A stretch of DNA of 30,226 nt from JACDAN01 sp036380355 (GCA_036380355.1 DASVEW010000083.1:1-30226), one strand, 5' to 3'; numbered from the stretch's first letter, positions 1-7,344 are shown. The notes: generated by a model from the letters alone, not told the origin. Made by a program: numbers and translations.

Positions 1-1119
1 GCCGGATTGCCAGCGACGAGCGGCGCGGATCTGGTCCTGGACGTGCCCCAGCGTCGTCGTCCCGTTGAAGCTGAAATCCTCCAGCCACGGGATCAGCTGC
101 GCCCTGCCGCGCTTCATCTGCCGGCGGAAGTCCCGCAGCGACCGGCCGACGGTCCGGCCGGGCACCGAGACGGGGCTGTCGAGGCCGTATTCGCCCGACG
201 AGTAGTGCGAGGGGTAGACCATCGGGTAGATCGCGTCCACGATCTTGGCCAGGCGGCGCGGCGACTGGCCGATCCCGAGATCACGGGTCGCCGAGAGGCC
301 GAACACATCCACGGAGACCCGGACGCCCATCGGCTTCAGGCGCTTCGTCGCGTAGTGGACGAACCGCGCGATCGTCACACCCATGGCTTCGTTTCTCCTG
401 CCGGGGAACACCGCAGCGTCGATGTCGCCGTCGCTGGGGAAGCGGACGTAGTCGAACTGGATCTCGTCGAAGCCGGCCTTGGCGGCCGCCTGGGCGATCC
501 GGAGGTTGTAGTCCCAGACCCGCTTGTCGTACGGATTCGTCCAGCCGAGACCGGCGTGGTTCTGCCAGACGCCGCCGCCGGGCGTCCGGATCGCGAGGTC
601 GGGGCGGCCCTTGGCGAGATACGGATCCTCGAAGCAGACGACCCGGCCGATCAGGAAGAGGCCCTCCGAGTGCAGCTGCTTCGCGACCTTGACCGGGTCG
701 TAGTAGCGCTTGGCGGCCCCGACACGCCTGGCGAGCGGCGGCGCCAGCGTGTGGAAGCCGACCTCGCCGTTCTCGTCCTTGACGTCGAGCTGGATGGTGT
801 TGATCCCCGGCATGACGGCGTACTCCTCGAGCTTCCCGTCGATCGAGGCGAGCGCCATCGTCACGTGGACACCGCGGATTTCCTTGGGCACCGGCGGGCC
901 CACTCGCTTCACTTCGGCCTTCTTGCGGGCCGGCTTGGCATCGACGGCCGAGTCTCCGGCCTCGCCGCCCCGGTCCGGAAGCGCCCCGGCCCCCGCCGCT
1001 ACCGCCGCCGCGGAGAGAAGCAGCGCGATTCCGCCGGCCGCACGCCTGATCCGGCGACGCCGCCTCGCCTGCGCTCGGCGCTGGCGAAATCGGTCGTTCG
1101 GATCAAGGAAAACCTCCAC
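1..1119 (-). CDS. DUF4015 putative glycoside hydrolase, membrane-anchored (3' end outside window)
   Basis: The reading frame is open from the left edge to a stop at 1165-1167. It contains hallmark stretches of the DUF4015/GHL10-like TIM-barrel family: IQLDVKDENGEVGF near residues 110-123, FDEIQFDYVRFPSDGD near 215-230, and then VSVDVFGLSATRDLGIGQ and DAIYPMVYPSHY. The protein starts with an Arg-rich segment followed by an Ala/Leu hydrophobic stretch (about residues 34-47), so it is probably exported or anchored by an uncleaved signal. I chose the GTG at 1119 because it is the only plausible start between the upstream stop and the hydrophobic segment; no convincing ribosome site precedes it. 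A TACGGT box lies 10 bases upstream. Family members are thought to act on cell-envelope or extracellular glycans, but the substrate is unknown. The C-terminus is cut off by the window. Confidence 0.85.
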   Translation of the reverse strand, partial: MEVFLDPNDRFRQRRAQARRRRRIRRAAGGIALLLSAAAVAAGAGALPDRGGEAGDSAVDAKPARKKAEVKRVGPPVPKEIRGVHVTMALASIDGKLEEYAVMPGINTIQLDVKDENGEVGFHTLAPPLARRVGAAKRYYDPVKVAKQLHSEGLFLIGRVVCFEDPYLAKGRPDLAIRTPGGGVWQNHAGLGWTNPYDKRVWDYNLRIAQAAAKAGFDEIQFDYVRFPSDGDIDAAVFPGRRNEAMGVTIARFVHYATKRLKPMGVRVSVDVFGLSATRDLGIGQSPRRLAKIVDAIYPMVYPSHYSSGEYGLDSPVSVPGRTVGRSLRDFRRQMKRGRAQLIPWLEDFSFNGTTTLGHVQDQIRAARRWQSG

Positions 1120-1194
1120 AGGAGTCGGAACCGTACAACGCCTAGGAGGGAAAGACGGGATTAGTCAGGCGCCGACGCGGGTAACTCCCGCGCC

Positions 1195-1521
1195 GTGGGC
1201 ATCGTCGTGAGCCTGATCCTGATCGCCGTGGGCGCCATCCTGATCTGGGGCGTGAACGCGGAGAGCACCGATTTCAACGTGGACGCCGTCGGCGTGATCC
1301 TGATGATCGTCGGCTTCGTCGCCTTCATCCTCAGCCTGATGATGTGGCGCTCCTGGTGGGGCCCGGGCGCCTTGACCTCGCGCCGGACGTACGTCGAGGG
1401 CGACGTCGCACCACCGCCGCCGGCGGACCCGTACGCACGCGGCACCCGCCGAGTCGTCCACGAGGAGGAGGAAGTCGGCGGCCCGCCAGCTCCGCCGCCC
1501 AGGGCTCCGCCCCCGCCGTAG
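1195..1521 (+). CDS. DUF6458 small membrane protein
   Basis: A 108-residue protein with two transmembrane helices, residues 2-20 and 31-51, separated by a short loop containing NVDAVG. It resembles the actinobacterial DUF6458 family, which shares the start MGIxxSxxLIAVGAIL and a second helix entered by VGVILMIVG. The C-terminal half is hydrophilic and Pro/Glu-rich, ending in a run of Pro-Ala-Arg, and is probably disordered and cytoplasmic. Function is unknown in the family. The GTG start at 1195 places the first helix at the N-terminus as in relatives. It is divergent from the DUF4015 gene and convergent with the secreted protein that ends at 1530. Confidence 0.8.
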   Translation: MGIVVSLILIAVGAILIWGVNAESTDFNVDAVGVILMIVGFVAFILSLMMWRSWWGPGALTSRRTYVEGDVAPPPPADPYARGTRRVVHEEEEVGGPPAPPPRAPPPP

Positions 1522-1529
1522 CGCGCTGA

Positions 1530-1988
1530 CTAGCGAACGAGGCGGCCGTTCGCCCGCACCACGAGCCAGAGCCCGCCGAAGTTGTCCACGTTCTGGCACT
1601 TGACCTCGCGCGGCCCCTCGTGCGCGTAGAAGTAGAGCGGCCAGCCGTTGTAGGTCACCTGCAGGCGGCCGTTTCGCCTTCGCACGGTGCCGATCAGCGA
1701 CTGCCGCACCCCTCCCAGCGCCTTGACCTTCGCCGTGGAGAAGTAGACGGGCCAGGCGCCCGCGCACGCGCCGTAACAGGTGCTCTTGCCGCCCCGCTTG
1801 TCGCGGGTGAAGGCGTAGAGGACCCGGTCGCGCCCGTCGAAGAGGATCTTGCCGTAGCGGGTGCTGCGCAGCTTCAGCGCCAGGGTCCGCTCGCCGGCCT
1901 CGCTGGCCGACGGGGCGCTTGCCGCGCCGGAGACCCCGCCGCCGGCGAGGAGGGCCGTGGTCGTGAGCAGAACGAGAAGTCTCTTCAT
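1530..1988 (-). CDS. Secreted COG4315/PF03640-type repeat protein
   Basis: A 152-residue protein with a clear signal peptide (MKRLL, hydrophobic core to about residue 18, small residues GAASA). The mature part carries two copies of the PF03640 'secreted repeat of unknown function': YGKILFDGRDRVLYAFTRD followed by CYGACAGAWPVY, and later LQVTYNGWPLYFYAHE followed by GGLWLVV. The Cys pair in CYGAC is typical and may be redox-active or bind a ligand, but the family has no firm function. The ATG start is preceded by a good ribosome site (GGAGG, 6-7 bases upstream). A TACCGT box about 30 bases upstream of the start could be its promoter, so this gene looks leadered, unlike several neighbours. Confidence 0.85.
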   Translation of the reverse strand: MKRLLVLLTTTALLAGGGVSGAASAPSASEAGERTLALKLRSTRYGKILFDGRDRVLYAFTRDKRGGKSTCYGACAGAWPVYFSTAKVKALGGVRQSLIGTVRRRNGRLQVTYNGWPLYFYAHEGPREVKCQNVDNFGGLWLVVRANGRLVR

Positions 1989-2063
1989 CCGTTGCCTCCT
2001 TCGTGAGACGAGCGAACGGTAGGACGCTCGACCTTTCGAGATCCTTAAACCGTCTCTCGGGAG

Positions 2064-2987
2064 CTAGCGGCCGTTACGCCGGGGAAGCAGGCGGCCCAGC
2101 GTGTCCGAGGCGATGTAGCCCGCGATCTTCGGGTTCTCCTGAAGGCGGCGGAGCGAGTACGCATACCAGTGCTGGCCGAACGGAACGTAGATGCGGAGGC
2201 GGTGGCCGTCGTCCACGAGCTGCGTCCCACGCTCCGGCCTGACGCCGAGCAGCATCTGGAACTCGTACTCGGCCTGCGAGCGGCCGTGCTCCCGCACGAG
2301 CCGTTCTCCCTCCGCGACCAGCCACTCGTCATGCGTGGCGATCCCCACGTAGGAGCTGCCCTCGAGCAGGGCCTCGAGCGCGCGCACGAAGCTCTCGCGC
2401 ACCTCGTCGAAGCCCTGGTAGGCGATCGCCTCCGGCTCCAGGTAGATCCCCTTGCAGAGCCGGACGTTCGGCGTCAGGTCGGCGAGCGCCTCGATGTCGT
2501 CCAGCGTCCGGCGCAGGTAGGCCTGGAGCACGATCCCGACGTTGTCGAGCCCGGCCTCGCGGAGCTCGCGGTAGACCCGGATCGTGTCGTCCGTGCACGA
2601 GGAGTCCTCCATGTCGATCCGGACGAAGTTGCCGCGCTCGCCGGCCTCCCGCACCAACCGCTCGACGACCTCGCGGCAGAGCCCGTAGTCGAGCTTCAAC
2701 CCGATCGCCGTCAGCTTGATGCTGACGTTCGAGTCGAGCCCCTGCTCGTCGATCGCCCGGAAGACGTTCTCGTACTCGTAGCCGATGTGGCGCGCTTCCT
2801 CCCAGGTCGTGATCTCCTCACCCAGGACGTCGATCGTCGCCAGCTTCCCCTCGTCGTTCAGCCGCTGGACGACGCGGCAAGCGTCCTCGACGTCGGTTCC
2901 GGCGATGTAGCGCCCGGAGATTCTCCGGACAATCGGCTTCGGAACCGCCGGGAGGGTGCGGACGATCGCGCGGTCGAGCAGCGCCAC
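2064..2987 (-). CDS. Proline dehydrogenase (FAD-dependent, monofunctional)
   Basis: Oxidises L-proline to delta-1-pyrroline-5-carboxylate with FAD and passes electrons to the quinone pool. The 307-residue length matches monofunctional PRODH of the Thermus/Gram-positive type. Family motifs along the barrel are visible: VSIKLTAIGLKLD (88-100), FVRIDMEDSS (121-130), VGIVLQAYLRRT (150-161), VRLCKGIYLEPEAIAYQ (175-191, with the conserved Lys), then GIATHDEWLV, EFQMLLGVRPE and, near 279-290, the substrate-binding RRLQENPKIAGY with its Arg pair. No P5C dehydrogenase gene lies in the window, so proline catabolism must be completed elsewhere. The GTG start is preceded by TACACT and a 6-base spacer, suggesting a leaderless mRNA. 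Confidence 0.93.
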   Translation of the reverse strand: MALLDRAIVRTLPAVPKPIVRRISGRYIAGTDVEDACRVVQRLNDEGKLATIDVLGEEITTWEEARHIGYEYENVFRAIDEQGLDSNVSIKLTAIGLKLDYGLCREVVERLVREAGERGNFVRIDMEDSSCTDDTIRVYRELREAGLDNVGIVLQAYLRRTLDDIEALADLTPNVRLCKGIYLEPEAIAYQGFDEVRESFVRALEALLEGSSYVGIATHDEWLVAEGERLVREHGRSQAEYEFQMLLGVRPERGTQLVDDGHRLRIYVPFGQHWYAYSLRRLQENPKIAGYIASDTLGRLLPRRNGR

Positions 2988-2993
2988 GGACGG

Positions 2994-2999
2994 AGTGTA
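2994..2999 (-). promoter_or_regulatory. -10 box of proline dehydrogenase (leaderless)
   Basis: On the minus strand TACACT, then CCGTCC, then the GTG at 2987, a 6-base spacer without a ribosome site. Confidence 0.55.
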
Positions 3000-3006
3000 G
3001 GCAGGC

Positions 3007-3300
3007 TCAGGACTCGCGCATGAACCCCTGGCGCGCGGCGCTGACGAGCGCCACCGCCTCGGGGAACAGGACGCGCATAGCGTCCCGAAGCGCGATCGCC
3101 TGCGCGTCAGAGCCGCCCTCGACCTGCATCTGGCCGAGCGCGGCCGCCGTGAGCTGCACCGCGGTGTTGAGCGTGAGCGTCGCGAACTGCTCGCGCTGCG
3201 CTTCCGCGACGGACTCCGCCTGCCGCTCGGCGAACTCGCGCAGCCCGCGCATCAGATCGTCGGGGTCGCCCCCCATCGGGAAGCCGAATCCGCCTTCCAT
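3007..3300 (-). CDS. Hypothetical protein, small helical
   Basis: A 97-residue protein that I do not recognise. After a Gly-rich start (MEGGFGFPMGG) it reads as mostly helical and Ala/Glu/Gln-rich, with the segment LREFAERQAESVAEAQREQF likely amphipathic. It has no signal peptide or membrane helix. It is supported as a real gene by its position in a minus-strand series (it ends 20 bases before the proline dehydrogenase start), by actinobacterial codon use with high third-position GC, and by a TACGGT box exactly 6 bases before the ATG, the spacing seen before other genes here. No function can be inferred. Confidence 0.6.
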   Translation of the reverse strand: MEGGFGFPMGGDPDDLMRGLREFAERQAESVAEAQREQFATLTLNTAVQLTAAALGQMQVEGGSDAQAIALRDAMRVLFPEAVALVSAARQGFMRES

Positions 3301-3306
3301 GCCCGT

Positions 3307-3312
3307 ACCGTA
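3307..3312 (-). promoter_or_regulatory. -10 box of the 97-residue gene (leaderless)
   Basis: On the minus strand TACGGT, then ACGGGC, then the ATG at 3300, a 6-base spacer. Confidence 0.5.
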
Positions 3313-3321
3313 GCGGCCGCT

Positions 3322-3362
3322 TGGAGGGCTCGGTGGAACGTCGCTCGTCGCGAGCTCTCCCT
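3322..3362. repeat. Family A repeat, miniature derivative
   Basis: GGAGGGCTCGGTGGAACGTC at 3323-3342, extended by GCTCGT, matches the left end of family A copy 2 in 23 of 26 positions. The rest of the element is missing, but a short right arm CGAGCTCTCCC pairs with the left end, forming a small hairpin. It ends on the stop codon of the 183-residue gene. Confidence 0.6.
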
Positions 3363-3912
3363 AGTCGAGCTGCGACTTGTGGTTCTGCTCGACGTCCGAG
3401 ACGAAGGACTGCACGGCGCCCGCCGCCGCCTTCATCGTCTCCGCGAAGGGCGATGGGCCCGGCGACCCGAGCGAGTCCTCGAGCCGCTTGGTCGCCGCAC
3501 CGACCTCGTCGAGATACCTCGGTGTGGCCAGGCGAGGAGGGGCGCCGAGTGCCCGCTGGAGGCCCGAGACCGCCTCCTCGGCCTCCTCGATCCCAGGTGG
3601 GTTCTCGGTCAGGCGGAGGGCGACCAGGCGTGACCGGAGCTCGTCGAGCTCGCCGCCGCCCGCACTCTCCTCCGCGATCTCCGCGAGTGCGACGAGCGAC
3701 GCCGCCTCGCGCACCCGCTCTCGGTCGCTCACTCGCCCGCCGCCATCGTCGAGCGCGAGCCACGAGATCTCCTCGCCGGAGCGGAAGGCGCAGAGATAGA
3801 CGCGGCCGCCGGACGTGGGCTCGGTGGCGAGCACGCCGGCGAGCTCCTCACCCTCGGCCGCGAACTCCGCGGCCGCAGCTGCGACGCGGTCTAGGTCGTC
3901 CTGGAGCGCCAC
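3361..3912 (-). CDS. Hypothetical protein, Ala/Glu-rich
   Basis: A 183-residue cytosolic protein without a domain I can name. It begins with a helical region (MALQDDLDRVAAAAAEFAAEGEELAG), continues with a possible small beta segment (GRVYLCAFRSGEEISWLALDD, about 57-77), and ends with Glu/Ala-rich helices and the tail VSDVEQNHKSQLD. The GTG start at 3912 lies only 17 bases from the divergent methyltransferase GTG at 3930, so the two genes share a very compact control region. The stop codon sits inside the short family-A derived hairpin at 3322-3362. Codon use is consistent with a real gene; function unknown. Confidence 0.65.
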   Translation of the reverse strand: MALQDDLDRVAAAAAEFAAEGEELAGVLATEPTSGGRVYLCAFRSGEEISWLALDDGGGRVSDRERVREAASLVALAEIAEESAGGGELDELRSRLVALRLTENPPGIEEAEEAVSGLQRALGAPPRLATPRYLDEVGAATKRLEDSLGSPGPSPFAETMKAAAGAVQSFVSDVEQNHKSQLD

Positions 3913-3929
3913 GGAGGAAAAATAGACTT

Positions 3930-4619
3930 GTGAAGGAGCAGGCCCTCGATCTCTTCGCGCCGCTCGGTCCGACGTACGACCGGTACGCGAACCTCCTCTC
4001 GTTCGGCCAGGATCCGCGCTGGCGGCGCTTTCTCGTCTCCCGGATTGACGTCGGGCCCGAGGACTCCGTGCTCGATGTCGCCACCGGAACGGCTGCCGTC
4101 GCGATCGAGCTCGTCCGCCGGACCGGCTGCCGCGTCGTCGGCCTCGACCAGAGCGCCGAGATGCTCGCGCAGGGGCGGAACCGCGTCCGGGCCGCCGGAC
4201 TCCGCGACCGCATCGAGCTGCTGCACGGTGAGGCCGAGCGCCTGCCGTTCGAGGACGCGTCGTTCGACGGCGTCACGTTCACCTACCTGCTCCGCTACGT
4301 GGACGACCCGTCGGCCACGCTCGCCGAGCTCGCGCGGGTCGTCCGCCCCGGCGGCACGGTCGGGATGCTCGAGTTCGGCCTGCCGCGAGGCCCGGCGCGG
4401 CCGGCGTGGGAGCTCTGGGTGCGCGTCGGACTGCCCGCGGCGGGCGCGCTGATCTCGGAGGGCTGGCGCGAAGTCGGATCGTTCCTCGGCCCCAGCATCC
4501 GCGACTTCCACCGGAAGCACGATCTCCCGTCCCTGTGGCGTGCGGCCGGCATCGAGGACGTGGGCTCGCGCCGGATGAGCCTCGGAGGCGGCCTCGTGAT
4601 GTGGGGGCGCAAGGCCTGA
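3930..4619 (+). CDS. UbiE/MenG-type SAM methyltransferase (probable demethylmenaquinone methyltransferase)
   Basis: A class I SAM-dependent methyltransferase of 229 residues, the usual UbiE/MenG size. It would methylate demethylmenaquinone to menaquinone. The N-terminus LFAPLGPTYDRYANLLSFGQDPRWRRF matches the family's opening (xYDxxNxxxSxGxxxxWR). SAM-binding motif I follows as VLDVATGTAAVAIEL, then VVGLDQSAEML, HGEAERLPFEDASFDGVTFTYLLRYV, and LARVVRPGGTVGMLEFGLP. The tail RRMSLGGGLVMWGRK matches the family's GGIxxxHxG(x)K-type end. The GTG at 3930 was chosen: homology starts there and GGAGG lies 12 bases upstream; the open frame further upstream overlaps the divergent gene. It is the first gene of a three-gene operon. 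Members of this family can also act on other substrates, so menaquinone is the likely, not proven, role. Confidence 0.85.
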   Translation: MKEQALDLFAPLGPTYDRYANLLSFGQDPRWRRFLVSRIDVGPEDSVLDVATGTAAVAIELVRRTGCRVVGLDQSAEMLAQGRNRVRAAGLRDRIELLHGEAERLPFEDASFDGVTFTYLLRYVDDPSATLAELARVVRPGGTVGMLEFGLPRGPARPAWELWVRVGLPAAGALISEGWREVGSFLGPSIRDFHRKHDLPSLWRAAGIEDVGSRRMSLGGGLVMWGRKA

Positions 4620-5290
4620 GCCGTCCTGCCTTCTATGCGCTCGAGTCGGGAAGCTGGCGGGACTACGTCACGATCCTCCACCTCCCCTACACGGCGTGGC
4701 ACCTCAGCTACGTCGCGATCGGGGCGGCGCTTGCGCCGGAGCTCCATGCCGATCGGCTTCTAGCCACCCTGGCAGCGTTCTTCCTCGCGCTCGGGATCGG
4801 CGCGCACGCGCTCGACGAGCTGCAGGGCCGCCCGCTGCGCACGCGAATCCCCACCGCGGTCCTGTGGTCGCTCGCGCTCGGCTCGATCGGCGCCTCGGTC
4901 GCGATCGGCGTCGGCGCCGCGCTCGTCTGGACCGCGTGGCTGCTCGTCTTCGTGGCCGCCGGCTCCTTCCTCGTCTTCGCCTACAACCTGGAGCTCTTCG
5001 GCGGGCGCTTCCACACCGACCTCTGGTTCGCGCTCGCCTGGGGCGCGTTTCCGCTGCTCACCGGCTACTTCGTCGCCGCCGAGGAGCTCACGGTCGAAGC
5101 CCTCCTCGCCGCCGGGTTCGCGGTCGCGACGAGCCTCGCCCAGCGAGCGCTCTCGACCCCGGTACGGGCCGTGCGGAGAGGGCTGAGCGACGACCCGCCG
5201 AGCACGATCGTCGGGCCGGAAATGGCGCTCCGAGCGCTGACCGTGGCGATGGTGGCCCTCGCCGCCGCGCTGCTCGCCCTACGATGGTGA
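4601..5290 (+). CDS. Multi-span membrane protein, possibly degenerate UbiA-like
   Basis: A 229-residue integral membrane protein with about six hydrophobic helices (roughly residues 26-42, 49-65, 86-106, 108-127, 137-155 and 208-226). The GTG start at 4601 lies inside the last codons of the methyltransferase gene (19-base overlap), indicating translational coupling. I cannot assign it to a family firmly. The segments AHALDELQGRPLRTRIP and YNLELFGGRFHTD sit where UbiA prenyltransferases carry their NDxxDxxxD and second Asp-rich loops, and the order polar loop plus Arg-Pro resembles them, but the canonical Asp set is absent. Given its neighbour, a role in quinone or isoprenoid metabolism is a reasonable guess only. 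Confidence 0.7.
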   Translation: MGAQGLSRPAFYALESGSWRDYVTILHLPYTAWHLSYVAIGAALAPELHADRLLATLAAFFLALGIGAHALDELQGRPLRTRIPTAVLWSLALGSIGASVAIGVGAALVWTAWLLVFVAAGSFLVFAYNLELFGGRFHTDLWFALAWGAFPLLTGYFVAAEELTVEALLAAGFAVATSLAQRALSTPVRAVRRGLSDDPPSTIVGPEMALRALTVAMVALAAALLALRW

Positions 5291-5294
5291 GCCG

Positions 5295-6401
5295 ATGGGT
5301 CTCTTCTCCCGCCGACGAAAACGAGCGCAGCGCATCGCCGATGTCGAGGCCGAGCTCGACCGCGCTCGCAACGAGCTGAAACGCGTCATCCGCGAGGAGA
5401 CCGCCGCCAGCACCGGCGAGATCCAGCGGCTGCTCGCCAGAGAGCGCGCGGACGCCATGTCCCGCCTCCAGGAGGAGGAACGCAAGATCGCCGAAGCCCG
5501 GCGACAGGACGTCCTCGAGCGCGAGCGACAGGCGGGCTCCGAGCTCGGCACGAAGCTCGCCCACGCACAGGAGCGGATGGAGCAGCGGTTCGCGAGCTGG
5601 AGCGCCGACCTCGACCGGACCCACCAGGCCCTCACCGCCGAGCTCGCCAAGCTCGCGGAGCGCCAGAAGACGGTGCTCGCGCAGGCCGAGGAGCGCCTCC
5701 AAGCCGACCGCGAGAAGATCGACGAGGCCGGCGAGCTGCAGGTTGCGGCCGTGCAGAAGCTCCGGGAGGAGCTCCAGCGGGCGGCCGAGCTGGCGGCGCA
5801 GGATCTCCGTGCGGAGCTGGACGCGCACGGAGCAGAGCGTCGACGGGCGCTCGAGGAGATGAGCCAGCGGCTGAAGACGCGCGAGCGCCAGCTCGCGGAG
5901 CGGGTCGACCGCGAGGAGACGGACGTCGTGCGCCGGATCCAGGCGCGGTTCGTCGACATCGAGCGGCGGCAGGTCGAGGCGCTCGAGCGGACGACCAACC
6001 AGGCGGCGGGGCGTTTCGCCGAGGCCGCTGCGCTCCAGTTCGACTCGGCGATCAAGTCGGCCCGCGAAGACGCCGCGCGGCGCCTCGCGCGAGAGCTCGA
6101 CCGCGCCGTCCACATGTTCGCCCGGGAGGCGGAGTCGGTTCTCGCCGAGCGGCTTGCGCAGGTGGCGGACATCGGGACCCAGCGCGTCGAGAAACGACTC
6201 CTTCAGGTCACCGCCGGCCTCGAGCGCCAGCGGGACGAGTTCATCGGCACCCTGCAGCAGCGCCTGGGCCAGGTGGAGCTCGAGATCCGCGACCGGCTGC
6301 GCGCGCTCGCCGACGAGGCCGAGGCGGAGCGGGCCGTCCTCGACCGGCGCCTCCACGAGCTCTCACGCCGAGCTGACTCGAGCGAACCCGTTCGTAACTA
6401 G
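5295..6401 (+). CDS. Long coiled-coil protein
   Basis: A 368-residue, highly charged protein predicted almost entirely as coiled coil, rich in Glu, Arg, Ala and Leu with heptad-like spacing from about residue 12 to 362. The N-terminus MGLFSRRRKRAQ is short and basic and could bind membrane lipid or nucleic acid. It has no signal peptide, membrane helix or enzymatic motif. It begins 4 bases after the stop of the membrane protein and is probably cotranscribed with it and the methyltransferase. Similar proteins are annotated only as hypothetical or by weak similarity to SMC-like coiled coils. Its stop codon forms the start of a family-A derived sequence. Confidence 0.75.
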   Translation: MGLFSRRRKRAQRIADVEAELDRARNELKRVIREETAASTGEIQRLLARERADAMSRLQEEERKIAEARRQDVLERERQAGSELGTKLAHAQERMEQRFASWSADLDRTHQALTAELAKLAERQKTVLAQAEERLQADREKIDEAGELQVAAVQKLREELQRAAELAAQDLRAELDAHGAERRRALEEMSQRLKTRERQLAERVDREETDVVRRIQARFVDIERRQVEALERTTNQAAGRFAEAAALQFDSAIKSAREDAARRLARELDRAVHMFAREAESVLAERLAQVADIGTQRVEKRLLQVTAGLERQRDEFIGTLQQRLGQVELEIRDRLRALADEAEAERAVLDRRLHELSRRADSSEPVRN

Positions 6402-6427
6402 GAGCGCTCGGCGGGACCGTCGCTCCG
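6399..6427 (+). repeat. Family A repeat, truncated left end
   Basis: Starting at the TAG stop of the coiled-coil gene, the sequence resembles the left end of the 165-bp family A element: TAGGAG, then GGCGG, then GTCGCTC in the same order and almost the same spacing (one inserted base, a few substitutions). The rest of the element is not recognisable. Like the full copies it begins on the stop codon itself. Confidence 0.5.
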
Positions 6428-6478
6428 CCGAACCGTCCCCGGCGACGGTTTGATACCAACTTCGGCGGGGAGGGTTCG
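6425..6478. terminator. Nested hairpin, possible terminator
   Basis: CCGCCGAA at 6425-6432 pairs with TTCGGCGG at 6471-6478. As a competing alternative, AACCGTC (6431-6437) pairs with GACGGTT (6444-6450). There is no long T-run, so factor-independent termination is uncertain. It lies between the coiled-coil gene and the 64-residue gene. Confidence 0.4.
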
Positions 6479-6518
6479 TCTAGGAAAGGACGAATCAGAG
6501 CCGATCGAAGGCGTGGAC

Positions 6519-6713
6519 ATGACCGAGATCGTCGAATACGAGCAAAGCGACCGCGACAAGGTGGCGAGCTGGCGGCTTCACCAGCTCATCGAGGCGGGGT
6601 ATCCCGTCCACCTAGCCGAGCGGCTCGCACACAGCGACGCCGACCTTCACCGCGCCGTCGAGCTCGTCCGCCGGGGCTGCGACGCGCGCGTCGCCGCGGA
6701 AATCTTGCTCTGA
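6519..6713 (+). CDS. Small conserved-looking protein
   Basis: A 64-residue cytosolic protein with start MTEIVEYEQSDRDKVASWR and a compact helical body LHQLIEAGYPVHLAERLAHSDADLHRAVELVRRGC ending in AEILL. The arrangement of three short helices with a GYP turn is reminiscent of UBA-like or small helical bundles, but this is only a shape argument. The ATG at 6519 is preferred because GAAGG lies 7 bases upstream; a GTG at 6513 and an earlier in-frame ATG at 6450 are possible but lie in the hairpin region. Family B copy 1 begins 12 bases after its stop. Function unknown. Confidence 0.7.
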   Translation: MTEIVEYEQSDRDKVASWRLHQLIEAGYPVHLAERLAHSDADLHRAVELVRRGCDARVAAEILL

Positions 6714-6724
6714 CGAGCTCGTTT

Positions 6725-6855
6725 TCGTGGAAAGTCTCACGACTTTCCACGACCGTATGAAGCCGGGCGCCGGCTTCGCCGACGCGCGGCCCAGCATCGC
6801 TTCTCGCTTCCTCGACCATGAGCCGTCCAGGCGGAACGGGCAAAGCCCGTTCCGC
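6725..6855. repeat. Family B structured repeat, copy 1
   Basis: A 131-bp intergenic element with three hairpins. The first has an 11-bp stem TCGTGGAAAGT (6725-6735) closing the loop CTCACG. The second is GAAGCCGGGCGCCGGCTTC (6759-6777). The third has an 11-bp stem GCGGAACGGGC (6831-6841) with loop AAA. The same order, spacing and loops recur at 26556-26684 with compensatory changes in the stems. Shared blocks between hairpins include CGCGCGGCC and CGCTTCCT-GAC. It follows the stop at 6713. It could be a terminator, a mobile miniature element, or a conserved RNA structure. Confidence 0.85.
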
Positions 6856-6865
6856 GGCGAAGGCA

Positions 6866-6871
6866 TAGCCT
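6866..6871 (+). promoter_or_regulatory. -10 box of the VOC gene (leaderless)
   Basis: TAGCCT ends 7 bases before the ATG at 6879, fitting the TANNNT consensus with transcription starting at or beside the start codon. A GCGGAGG directly abuts the ATG, too close to act as a normal ribosome site. Confidence 0.5.
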
Positions 6872-6878
6872 GCGGAGG

Positions 6879-7253
6879 ATGCAGCCTCTAGGCGGGTCGC
6901 GCGTCCGCGCGCTGATGCTCTTCGCCGAGGACACTCACGCGGTCGCAGAATGGTGGGCTGCGGCGTTCGGCGTCGAGCGGCTGGAGGTCGAGCAGCACGA
7001 GCAAGGCGCCTTCGTGTTCTTCGACGCAGCCGGGCTGGAGATCGGCGTTCATGCCGCCGATCCCGAGAAGAATCCCGTCGGCGGCAGCCCCGTCGTCTAT
7101 TTCTCGGTGGAGAGCGTCTCGTCGACGCGAGCGCAGCTCCTCGGGCGAGGCGCGACGCCCCATCGCGGCCCGCTCGCCGTGGACAGGGACAGGTCGATCT
7201 GCCAGCTGAAGGATCCGTTCGGAAACGTCTTCGGCCTCGACGGCCCTCCGTAG
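6879..7253 (+). CDS. VOC / glyoxalase-like domain protein
   Basis: A single vicinal-oxygen-chelate domain of 124 residues. It shows the typical order: beta strand (VRALMLFAEDT), helix AVAEWWAAAFGVERLEV, strand FVFFDAAGLEIGVHAADPE, then GSPVVYFSVESVSSTRAQLLGRGATPHRGP and the closing DPFGNVFGLDGPP, which matches the family's DPDGNxxxL end. Metal ligands cannot be assigned surely: the usual first His is missing from the first strand, while H54 in IGVHAA and a late acidic residue are candidates. Members range from lyases and dioxygenases to antibiotic-binding proteins, so no reaction is assigned. Small monocistronic unit between family B copy 1 and the GNAT gene. Confidence 0.8.
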   Translation: MQPLGGSRVRALMLFAEDTHAVAEWWAAAFGVERLEVEQHEQGAFVFFDAAGLEIGVHAADPEKNPVGGSPVVYFSVESVSSTRAQLLGRGATPHRGPLAVDRDRSICQLKDPFGNVFGLDGPP

Positions 7254-7332
7254 GCCGTTCGACGCCCCGGGTACAGCCATACGCCGCCGCCGACACTCTC
7301 CGCAGGTGAGGGATCCCGGGACGAAGCAGCTT

Positions 7333-7338
7333 TAGAGT
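7333..7338 (+). promoter_or_regulatory. -10 box of the GNAT gene (leaderless)
   Basis: TAGAGT followed by a 6-base spacer and the GTG at 7345. No Shine-Dalgarno sequence precedes the start, supporting a leaderless transcript. Confidence 0.55.
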
Positions 7339-7344
7339 CGAACC

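Noticed and set aside
7..1164. Long plus-strand open frame opposite the DUF4015 gene
   Set aside because: It has no recognisable motif, and the minus-strand frame encodes clear DUF4015 motifs; this is a GC-driven antisense frame.
3321..3929. Upstream extension of the methyltransferase frame
   Set aside because: Arg/Pro-rich low-complexity translation that overlaps the opposite-strand gene; homology begins at the GTG at 3930.
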